A DNA stretch of 10,308 bases from Eudoraea sp. GTDB lineage: Bacteria; Bacteroidota; Bacteroidia; Flavobacteriales; Flavobacteriaceae. The stretch lies in NCBI GenBank assembly GCA_013042925.1, contig JABDPH010000149.1, forward strand, positions 1 through 10,308. The letters run 5' to 3'. Below, one piece after another: positions 1-5,381 of the stretch. The notes under the pieces were generated by a model. The model was not told the DNA's origin, did not search any database, and saw only the letters and a list, made by a program, of their open reading frames with translations. Positions within the stretch are counted from its first letter, which is position 1. Each line of letters begins with the position of its first letter. The position numbers and the translations under genes were made by a program.

Positions 1-257
1 TCTCTAGGAGCAGCAAAACCAATAAAGCCTGTGCCGTGTTTTGATAATTCCCAGGAAGCAAATAAAGGATCTCTGTTTTCGTTGGAGTGGCAACTAATAC
101 AAGAGGCAGTACCATCAACCCCGTCAATTCCGTCAATTCCATCAATACCATCAATACCATCTGCCCCTGGAGGACCTATGGCATCACTGGTACATTGAAC
201 ACACAGTAAAGCTGATGCAAAAACCATCAGATAACCTAATAATTTTAAATTTTTCAT
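1..257 (-). CDS. Collagen-like c-type cytochrome lipoprotein, N-terminal fragment
   Basis: Only the first 85 codons are inside the window; the C-terminus lies beyond the left edge. ATG is at 257. Seen: a hydrophobic signal sequence (residues 4-21) ends in the lipobox LCVQC, so Cys22 should be lipidated. Residues 28-49 form a collagen-like run of Gly-x-Asp triplets (GPPGAD, four GID, one GVD). CISCH at 53-57 then matches the CxxCH covalent heme c motif. From family knowledge, CxxCH proteins mature in the periplasm, and a lipoprotein with a flexible Gly linker would hold the heme domain off the membrane. The visible part has one heme site; whether more follow cannot be seen. The residues after the motif (WELSKHGTG) contain a His that could be a distal ligand or start a multiheme domain, which is inference. 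The electron partner is unknown. An FNR-like palindrome lies upstream at 324-337. Confidence 0.75.
   Translation of the reverse strand, partial: MKNLKLLGYLMVFASALLCVQCTSDAIGPPGADGIDGIDGIDGIDGVDGTASCISCHSNENRDPLFASWELSKHGTGFIGFAAPR
111..176 (-). repeat. Nine-base repeat encoding Gly-Ile-Asp triplets
   Basis: Read on the minus strand, GGTATTGAT-like nonamers are repeated in tandem within the lipoprotein gene. They encode the Gly-x-Asp collagen-like linker (residues 28-49). Units differ at third positions (GAT/GAC, ATT, GGT/GGA/GGG), so the array is not freshly expanded, but it could still vary in length by slippage. Confidence 0.7.
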
Positions 258-293
258 AAGACTGTCTATTTAACCGGTTTATTAATCTTCTGT

Positions 294-337
294 TAAAATT
301 ATGACCGGAACTTTACTTAAATTATGATAAATATCAT
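294..337 (-). promoter_or_regulatory. Possible FNR-like operator and -7 box for the cytochrome gene
   Basis: A perfect 6-2-6 inverted repeat ATGATA-AA-TATCAT lies at 324-337. Its core ATGAT-N4-ATCAT is one base per half-site from the FNR consensus TTGAT-N4-ATCAA. On the minus strand TAATTTTA (301 to 294) matches the Bacteroidota -7 box TAnnTTTG at all but the last base. The palindrome centre is 29.5 bases from the first base of that box, the same spacing as for the operator at 8860-8875. No -33 TTG is evident. AT-rich DNA yields palindromes by chance, so this remains tentative. Confidence 0.3.
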
Positions 338-489
338 ATTTTTAAAAAGTTAAAACTATGAATATCAAGGTGTTATAAACAATGGTCAATTTTTAGTATT
401 CTTTCGAACGTTACTAAGGTTACAAACTTATATTTATTTAGACATCAAATAATGGTTAGCAAGCACAGGGCAATTAAAATAAACTTTGT

Positions 490-497
490 TATTTTTG
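490..497 (+). promoter_or_regulatory. Promoter -7 box for the tRNA-Pro unit
   Basis: TATTTTTG fits the Bacteroidota -7 consensus TAnnTTTG exactly. It lies 12 bases before the degenerate tRNA copy and 141 bases before the intact tRNA-Pro. No comparable box is visible directly upstream of the intact tRNA (591-638), so this is the best candidate promoter and both tRNA-like segments would share a transcript. No clear TTG was found at the -33 position. Confidence 0.5.
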
Positions 498-521
498 CGG
501 TCTTAATTTCGGGATGTGGCT

Positions 522-543
522 TGTTCCCGCCGGTGGCGGGACA
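522..543 (+). repeat. GC-rich palindrome in the D arm of the broken tRNA
   Basis: CCCGCC-GGT-GGCGGG (526-540) forms a 6-bp stem with a 3-base loop. It is flanked by TGT and ACA, which extend the pairing if one T is bulged. Its core CCGCCGnTGGCGG is shared with the second hairpin at 556-574, so the two look like members of one small palindrome family. Confidence 0.65.
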
Positions 544-555
544 GGCTGGTAGCGT

Positions 556-574
556 ATTCCGCCGTTGGCGGAAT
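556..574 (+). repeat. GC-rich palindrome replacing the anticodon arm
   Basis: ATTCCGCC-GTT-GGCGGAAT is a perfect 8-bp inverted repeat with a 3-base loop. It occupies exactly the place and length of the 19 bases A-anticodon arm-T in the intact tRNA (665-683). Its core matches the palindrome at 526-540. Confidence 0.65.
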
Positions 575-638
575 GGTCGCAGATCCTCATGGATATAGGA
601 TTTAAATTAAAAATGAAGAATTAGATAACTAATAGAAT

Positions 639-715
639 CGGGATGTGGCGCAGTCTGGTAGCGCACTCGGCTGGGGGCCGAGTGGTCGCAGGTTCAAATC
701 CTGTCATCCCGACCA
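639..715 (+). tRNA. tRNA-Pro (anticodon GGG)
   Basis: A full 77-base cloverleaf can be drawn. The acceptor is CGGGATG (639-645) with CATCCCG (705-711). The D stem is GCGC/GCGC. The anticodon stem CTCGG/CCGAG encloses the loop CTGGGGG, with anticodon GGG at 673-675 after U33. The T arm GCAGG-TTCAAAT-CCTGT carries the conserved TTC. The discriminator is A712 and CCA is encoded at 713-715. It should decode proline CCC/CCU codons. A terminator follows six bases later. The likely promoter lies upstream of the degenerate copy at 510-590. Confidence 0.97.
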
Positions 716-720
716 AGCAG

Positions 721-751
721 AAAAGTGATCCGTAAAACGGATCACTTTTTT
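721..751 (+). terminator. Rho-independent terminator of the tRNA-Pro unit
   Basis: GTGATCCG (725-732), loop TAAAA, CGGATCAC (738-745), then a run of T. The A-run before the stem also pairs with the T-run, giving 12 consecutive pairs (721-732 with 738-749). Confidence 0.9.
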
Positions 752-838
752 ATTTCCGCAGATAAGACAAACGAAGTTTGACTGAGCAGAAGGAAATAAA
801 AAATAGAATGGCCTTTGCCATTCACTTTTCTATTTTCA
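746..838. other. Two further stem-loops in the region after the tRNA
   Basis: TTTTTATTTCC (747-757) and GGAAATAAAAA (792-802) form an 11-bp inverted repeat that encloses a smaller hairpin CAAAC-GAA-GTTTG (768-780). Next, GAATGGC-CTTT-GCCATTC (806-823) forms a 7-bp hairpin followed by CACTTTTCTATTTTCAG. No protein gene was recognised here. The segment may be a degenerate outlier of the adjacent repeat array, since in the minus direction CTGAAAATAGAAAA (836 to 823) resembles the CTGGAAATAGAAAG of the 107-bp unit. Confidence 0.45.
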
Positions 839-848
839 GTAAGGGTTC

Positions 849-1088
849 ATTAGGATTATCTAAATCCTGATAAAGAAGTAGTCCTTTGGTCCACGAAAAG
901 AATAGCTCAAAAAGCGTGGGCCATTTCCGGCTTTCTATTTCCAGCGGAAAATGTAATTAGGATTATCCAAATCCTGATAAAGAAGTAGTCCTTTGGTCCG
1001 CGAAAAGCATGGCTCAAAAAGCGTGGGCCATTTTAGGCTTTCTACTTCCAACGGAAAATGTAATTAGAATTATCCCAATCCTGATTTA
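849..1088. repeat. 107-bp tandem direct repeat, two copies plus a remnant
   Basis: Copies lie at 849-955 and 956-1062, with a partial third at 1063-1088. The two full copies differ at 8 of 107 positions. Each starts with the inverted repeat AGGATT/AATCCT. Each then has an inner inverted repeat (TGGTCCACG or TGGTCCGCG with CGTGGGCCA) inside an outer one (GAAGTAG with CTACTTC or CTATTTC). Read on the minus strand, each copy also gives a protein-like stretch including WPTLFE, TKGLLLYQD and LDNPN. Because 107 is not a multiple of three, that frame breaks between copies. It could be a decayed coding repeat, an RNA-structured repeat, or both. A 37-base exact match (841-877) recurs at 10272-10308. 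Confidence 0.85.
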
Positions 1089-1285
1089 ATACTTGCTGTT
1101 AAGTCACCAAAAAGAATATTACCAAAGGCTATAGCCTTCACTTTTCTACCAGTATGTTCTCCAAAGGAGGGTAAACCAGCAATTTGGTTTCCATCGGATA
1201 CCAGTTATAGGATTCTAATTAACATTATGTAGTTGCCAAGTATCAGGGCATTGGCAATAAACTTTGTTTTACAACTAAAAGGATT
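1070..1285 (-). pseudogene. Decayed reading frame between repeat array and TonB-receptor gene
   Basis: One minus-strand frame runs from 1285 to the stop at 1070-1072 and is broken by a single TAA at 1205-1207. The upstream part reads TKFIANALILGNYIMLIRIL. The part after the stop is 44 codons, including NQIAGLPSFGEHTGRKVKA and FGNILFGDLTAS. The composition is protein-like, but there is no good start codon for the second part and I recognise no family. A related sequence occurs on the minus strand at 448-489 (TKFILIALCLLTII), so this may be a relic of a dispersed element. It directly abuts the third, partial copy of the 107-bp repeat. Chance openness is possible over this length, so confidence is low. 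Confidence 0.3.
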
Positions 1286-3797
1286 AATTAAAAAGAAACT
1301 TAATGGTAGCATTTGGTGTAATGCCCAAGGAGCTTTGAATTACTTGTTGTGAATTACCTAAATTATCCACTCTGAAAAAAGTATTAATAATATTTTCCTT
1401 GTTTAACAAATTCCATATGGATATTCCAGCCTGGAAATCAGTCTTGTTACTTAGCCGGGTAGTATAAATAGTTGAAACATCCAACCGCAAATAATCGTCC
1501 AACTGATCGGAATTTGCTTCAGCATAATTAATATTGCCATCGGCAATATCATCGCCCAGTACGGGTGGTGTAAATGGTTTTCCGGTACGCCAATTCACCC
1601 CTGCTGCTATTTGTAATTTATTGGTAGAAAAAGTAACCCCTGATGAAATGGAATGTGTAATGTCAAAATTACTGCGAAATTCAGGTTCTGGTAGTTCTTC
1701 AAAATGGTATTTGCTATTCAAATAGCCGTAACTCAACCAAATGTTCCAGTCCCGGATTTGTTTTCTGAGCAAGAAGTCCATCCCGTAAGCATCATATTTC
1801 CCCGAAGTTCTTACAAATTCATATCGATCGAGAAAACCCTGGCTTTGCGTGGTAATGCCATTAACCTCTTTTAAAAATCCAACGGCATGGACTAGCCAGT
1901 TTAATCGTTCATAACTCAAACCCAATGAACCTTGCTTACTTCGGATTACAGGAATGTCTGCATCATTAGAAAGCTGCCAACGCCTTTTTTCCAGCCCTAA
2001 AAAGTCGCTTTGAAAGTTGATGACCTGTGAAGTATTTTGATGCTTGAACTCCCCAAGCACCTCAACATTGAACCATTGAAGAAACTTTTGGTTAAAACTC
2101 AGTCGTGGCTCCCAAAGCAGTTTTTGGAATTTATCCAGATAATTGAATCGTAAGCCGGCGTTAACCGATGTACTATTATTGGGCGTTGACCAATCAATTT
2201 CTGAAAATATTCCGTGTGTCCTCAACACCTCACTTTCTAATCTCCGAAAGATCGGATCGTCAACATCATCTAAATTTGTGATTTTGGTCTCTACAAAATG
2301 GTATCCGTTGCGCCATTCAAAATTCTCAAAGACTTTGTTCCTCACCACAGCGCGTACTCCAGTTTCTGAAACTACATTTTCCTGCAAAAACCGCTGTTCT
2401 TGTAGGACATTGGAGTTAATGGCCCTTAGTTTATAATCAGTTTCATAAATGGAGAACTCGGTGGTCATATTTGGGTTCCATTTCCTCAGATAATATAGGC
2501 TCCCGGCGATACTGTTTTGGTCAAGACTACTTTCACGAATCTCCTCACTTGTATTCACCATTGCACTTTCATTAAAAACAACCTGGTCTGCCGTAAATAT
2601 AAAATTGAGTCGCAGAAAATCTTTGTCAGTTGGCTGCACTAGCAATCGAAGCGAGGTATCATAGAAATCGAATTTAATATCCGAATTTGTAATGGTATCC
2701 ACATTCGCAGAAATTTCAGTATCCTGGGTTATACGATCAAAATATTCAGAGTAGGTGGGTGTCTCAAAAAAATCGCTTATGGACTTTCTTGCTGCCACTT
2801 GAACCGAGGCGTTTTCACCCAATGGCAAGTCAATGTAGCCGTTGGCATCTATAAGATTGATACTAATACTTCCATTCGTATTCGGATTTATGTTCTTATC
2901 CGTACTCATTGCTATAGTGCCTGAAACCCCATCGGTATAGGCAGCAGAGCTGCCATTTTTTTGTAAAGCTACCTTCTGGGTGATATTAGGATTATACATA
3001 GAAATGAGTCCGAAAAAATGTCCGGACTGATACATTTTAATATCGTCCCATAGAATCAGGTTTTGGTCATTACTTCCGCCACGAATATTGATATTCGATA
3101 CCGTTTCATCAATGCTTTGAATACCTGGAAGGGCTTGAATGGACCGTAGTACATCTTCTTCAACAAGGCCCGGTAATATAGAGAACTGGTCAAAATTCAG
3201 TTGAAAGGAACCGTTGTCCAACTTGTCTATTCCCCTTATAAGATAATCGGTCAACACAATTTCAGGTAACTGTTCCTGCTCGGACACCAGGTATATTATG
3301 CCACACTCCTGCGTATTGAAAAAACGTAACTCCCGCCGAATGGTCTTGTGCCCAATATGTCTGATGAGGACAACATCTGAAATCGTTGTAACAGGCAATT
3401 CAAAATAACCTACATCGTTGGTGACCGTGCCCCGACCATTACTTTGCACTGTGGTGTATGGCAAGGGCTCTTGTGTATCCTTATCGCGTATGTACCCGCA
3501 AAGTTTGATGGGTCTGGATTTTATAGAAATTACGGATTCTGAAACAAAAACAAAATCTAACCCTGTCTGCGCTTTTAAATAGTCTATGACTTCTTTAAAT
3601 TCCAGATTTGCTTTGGGTTGCCTTAACTGCATATCTTCAATTAGTTCTGAGGCATAGTTGAACTGTACACTATAGTGTTGCTGCAGCTCAATTAATATGG
3701 AAAGGAGTGACTTGTTCACCTCCGTTTGTTGCCCAAAAATTGATGCGCTGTAAAGGAAAGTAATAATGTAAAAAAATAAAATGAGCTTATTTCTCAC
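1284..3797 (-). CDS. TonB-dependent outer-membrane receptor/transducer with STN domain
   Basis: Predicted role: import of an unknown ligand across the outer membrane, driven by TonB, combined with signalling to FecR. Domains in order (837 aa): signal peptide (1-22), STN secretin/TonB short N-terminal domain (about 25-95), carboxypeptidase-regulatory-like beta-sandwich (98-175), plug with SNINIRGG and NGSSAAYTDGVSGTIAM (about 190-300), then a beta-barrel to the end. The STN domain marks receptors that signal through FecR (FecA type). The length is shorter than typical SusC proteins, and no SusD gene is adjacent, so a glycan-uptake role is not supported. The start is GTG at 3797: the same frame has a stop at 3804-3806, and the next ATG lies inside the STN domain. 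The start overlaps the end of fecR by 11 bases, suggesting translational coupling. The ligand is unknown. No terminator hairpin is visible after the stop. Confidence 0.93.
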   Translation of the reverse strand: MRNKLILFFYIITFLYSASIFGQQTEVNKSLLSILIELQQHYSVQFNYASELIEDMQLRQPKANLEFKEVIDYLKAQTGLDFVFVSESVISIKSRPIKLCGYIRDKDTQEPLPYTTVQSNGRGTVTNDVGYFELPVTTISDVVLIRHIGHKTIRRELRFFNTQECGIIYLVSEQEQLPEIVLTDYLIRGIDKLDNGSFQLNFDQFSILPGLVEEDVLRSIQALPGIQSIDETVSNINIRGGSNDQNLILWDDIKMYQSGHFFGLISMYNPNITQKVALQKNGSSAAYTDGVSGTIAMSTDKNINPNTNGSISINLIDANGYIDLPLGENASVQVAARKSISDFFETPTYSEYFDRITQDTEISANVDTITNSDIKFDFYDTSLRLLVQPTDKDFLRLNFIFTADQVVFNESAMVNTSEEIRESSLDQNSIAGSLYYLRKWNPNMTTEFSIYETDYKLRAINSNVLQEQRFLQENVVSETGVRAVVRNKVFENFEWRNGYHFVETKITNLDDVDDPIFRRLESEVLRTHGIFSEIDWSTPNNSTSVNAGLRFNYLDKFQKLLWEPRLSFNQKFLQWFNVEVLGEFKHQNTSQVINFQSDFLGLEKRRWQLSNDADIPVIRSKQGSLGLSYERLNWLVHAVGFLKEVNGITTQSQGFLDRYEFVRTSGKYDAYGMDFLLRKQIRDWNIWLSYGYLNSKYHFEELPEPEFRSNFDITHSISSGVTFSTNKLQIAAGVNWRTGKPFTPPVLGDDIADGNINYAEANSDQLDDYLRLDVSTIYTTRLSNKTDFQAGISIWNLLNKENIINTFFRVDNLGNSQQVIQSSLGITPNATIKFLFN

Positions 3798-4698
3798 GTG
3801 GTTTCACCCTGACTTTATTGGTTGGTAAAATTGTATACTCCAAATCCAGAGGTTCGGTAATGGATCTCAGGGCATTATCCAAACTATCATGCACAAAACC
3901 TCCGGTGAAAAGTTGTTCAATATTCACATTTTCATATATAATTATTACCCCATATTGTCGTTCAAGTTCGGCAAAGACCTGTGATACTGCAACTCTTTGA
4001 AAATCGCTAATATTCTTGGTCCACTGGGGAACATTATACATATTTTTTCCAATAGTCAAAATTCCCTCTAGAATTCGAAAACTATCTCCCTGTTCCAATA
4101 TCTCCTCATGGTCCGCTGTGCTTACTTTTACAGTTCCTTCAAAACATCTGACTTCAAAAAAACTTCCTCTTTGCCGGACATTAAATTCGGTACCAAGAAC
4201 ACTGACTGTGCCTTTAGTGGTAATAACATCAAACTTCGCTCCTTTGGCCACATCAAAAAAGGCTTCTCCTTTTAGTTTAATTTCCCTTTTTTGTTTCCAG
4301 CGGTTTTCATTATACGCAATTTCGGATAAGGCGTTTACGGTAACCGAAGAGGCATCAGGGAGGATAATGGATACTTTTTCGCCCACCTCGGTATCTATTT
4401 TGGTCAAGTTCTCATTGATAAAGAAGTAATACAGCGTAAATCCCAAAACAAAAACACTGGCAATACGCATTAATGGCCTTATCCAATTTAATCTTTTGAC
4501 TTTTGTTTCAGAACCATTAAGACGTTCTTTTAATTTTTGGTAGTCTTCAACCTTGGAAAATTGGGATGCCTTAAAGACTGAGGCACTGTCTACCACATCT
4601 TTGAAAAAAGGGGTGTCATCCAATTTCTCAAAAACCTTTGATTCCTCAGGGTTAAGCTCATCAGCCAACCATTTTTTTATCAAGTAATCCTTATCCAT
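3787..4698 (-). CDS. FecR-family anti-sigma / sigma-regulator membrane protein
   Basis: Predicted to relay the receptor signal across the inner membrane to the ECF sigma factor. From ATG at 4698 it has 303 aa; a GTG two codons upstream is possible but less likely. Seen: a cytoplasmic N-terminal anti-sigma-like region (1-75) beginning MDKDYLIKKWLADELNPEE, one membrane segment (about 76-94, IRPLMRIASVFVLGFTLYYFF region), a periplasmic FecR domain (about 101-195, with LPDASSVTVNALSEI and KGEAFFDVAKG), and a C-terminal domain of the DUF4974 type (about 226-300) ending in a VHDSLDNALRSITEPL segment. That C-terminal domain resembles an STN fold and is expected to meet the receptor STN domain. The gene lies 48 bases after the sigma gene and overlaps the receptor start. 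A small TTAGTT/AACTAA hairpin (4711-4729) sits in the sigma-fecR gap. Confidence 0.95.
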   Translation of the reverse strand: MDKDYLIKKWLADELNPEESKVFEKLDDTPFFKDVVDSASVFKASQFSKVEDYQKLKERLNGSETKVKRLNWIRPLMRIASVFVLGFTLYYFFINENLTKIDTEVGEKVSIILPDASSVTVNALSEIAYNENRWKQKREIKLKGEAFFDVAKGAKFDVITTKGTVSVLGTEFNVRQRGSFFEVRCFEGTVKVSTADHEEILEQGDSFRILEGILTIGKNMYNVPQWTKNISDFQRVAVSQVFAELERQYGVIIIYENVNIEQLFTGGFVHDSLDNALRSITEPLDLEYTILPTNKVRVKPREK

Positions 4699-4746
4699 AA
4701 ACACAACTGTTTAGTTATATAACAACTAAGTTTGGATTTTTCCTGA

Positions 4747-5292
4747 TTATTTTATTCTAAATCCTTCCAATTCATTTTTTAGCACATTAAATGCTGAATA
4801 AATTCTATATTCCACGACCTTTTTAGTAACCCCTAACATTTGGGCTATTTCTTCATGCTTTTTGCCTTCTGCTTTATTTAGCAAAAAGGCTGTTCTCTGT
4901 TCATCTGTAAGTGTTGAGAGCACTTTTTGATATTTTTTGAAGAATTCTTCTTTCTCCATAAGAAATTCGGGCGATTCATTGGTATGTTCCTTTGGTCTCA
5001 CAGCCCGGTATTTTAAGACTACCTTTTGGTGTTTGATTTCATTCAGCATCAAATTATTGGCTACGGTATATAAATAGGATCTGGCTTTACTAACCGTTAC
5101 TTTTTTGCAGTTTTCCCATAATTTAATGAATGCCTCCTGGGCCTTATCGCTAGGATTAAGCTTTTCACCATATTTATAATAAAGGTAATTATGCAGGTCG
5201 TTGGCCAATTTGCTGTACAGTCGTTCAAAAACAGAATCTTCGCAAATATCCTTATGTAAATCTTTCTTCAAACTGCAATGGTTAATCAGCAT
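4747..5292 (-). CDS. ECF-subfamily RNA polymerase sigma factor, FecI-like
   Basis: Directs RNA polymerase to a special set of promoters when released or activated by FecR. From ATG at 5292 the protein has 181 aa; a TTG one codon upstream is a possible but poorer start. Region 2 covers about 22-92 (SDKAQEAFIKLWEN, ARSYLYTVANNLMLNEIKH). Region 4 covers about 122-174 (LTDEQRTAFLLNKAEGKKHE, then IAQMLGVTKKVVEYRI, a helix-turn-helix). Region 3 is absent, as is typical of ECF factors. It is the first gene of the minus-strand trio and diverges from the lipoprotein gene at 5382. The upstream gap holds the block 5323-5359, which recurs before the lipoprotein gene at 9432. I infer that this block is its target promoter. 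No TAnnTTTG box was seen for the sigma gene itself. Confidence 0.95.
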   Translation of the reverse strand: MLINHCSLKKDLHKDICEDSVFERLYSKLANDLHNYLYYKYGEKLNPSDKAQEAFIKLWENCKKVTVSKARSYLYTVANNLMLNEIKHQKVVLKYRAVRPKEHTNESPEFLMEKEEFFKKYQKVLSTLTDEQRTAFLLNKAEGKKHEEIAQMLGVTKKVVEYRIYSAFNVLKNELEGFRIK

Positions 5293-5322
5293 CAAATCTA
5301 TGAAAATAATTTTCTTTAAAAA

Positions 5323-5359
5323 TTTTCAGGAGTTTTGGAGTTAGGGTTGTTCTATATAT
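5323..5359 (+). promoter_or_regulatory. Shared promoter block P1, putative ECF sigma target
   Basis: TTTTCAGGA (5323-5331), 13 bases, GGTTGTT (5345-5351), C, TATATAT (5353-5359). The same three words with identical spacing occur at 9341-9377 ahead of another lipoprotein gene; the 13-base spacers match at 6 positions. The ATG follows 22 bases after the block. Position and conservation suggest a promoter. Recognition by the adjacent sigma factor is inference. Confidence 0.6.
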
Positions 5360-5381
5360 AAACACCAGAAAATATTTTGAT

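Larger units (their letters stand above)
510..590 (+). pseudogene. Degenerate tRNA-Pro copy carrying two GC-rich hairpins
   Basis: The segment aligns with the intact tRNA-Pro at 639-715. Positions 510-520 equal 639-649 (CGGGATGTGGC), 544-554 match 653-663 except at one base, and 574-582 equal 683-691 (TGGTCGCAG). Two differences break it. In the D arm, three bases are replaced by 23 (521-543) that form a CCCGCC/GGCGGG hairpin. The anticodon arm is replaced, at exactly equal length, by a hairpin with stem TTCCG/CGGAA (557-573). The T loop has lost about six bases, no CATCCCG remains to pair with the acceptor strand, and no CCA follows. If the 7-base loop CCGTTGG were read as an anticodon loop it would give GTT (Asn), but U33 is missing. 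It therefore should not work as a tRNA. Confidence 0.75.

Noticed and set aside
510..590. Functional tRNA-Asn with anticodon GTT
   Set aside because: U33 is absent, the D arm is interrupted by 20 extra bases, the T loop is deleted and the acceptor strand has no partner.
691..715. Attachment site of an integrative element in the tRNA-Pro 3' end
   Set aside because: No second copy of the tRNA 3' end occurs in the window and no integrase gene is present. The only shared word with the 107-bp repeat is CAAATCCTG, too short to count.
849..1088. CRISPR array
   Set aside because: The units are 107 bp and directly adjacent, with no unique spacers and no cas genes nearby.
1284..3797. SusC-type glycan importer
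   Set aside because: There is no adjacent SusD gene, the protein is shorter than usual SusC proteins, and no glycoside hydrolases are nearby.
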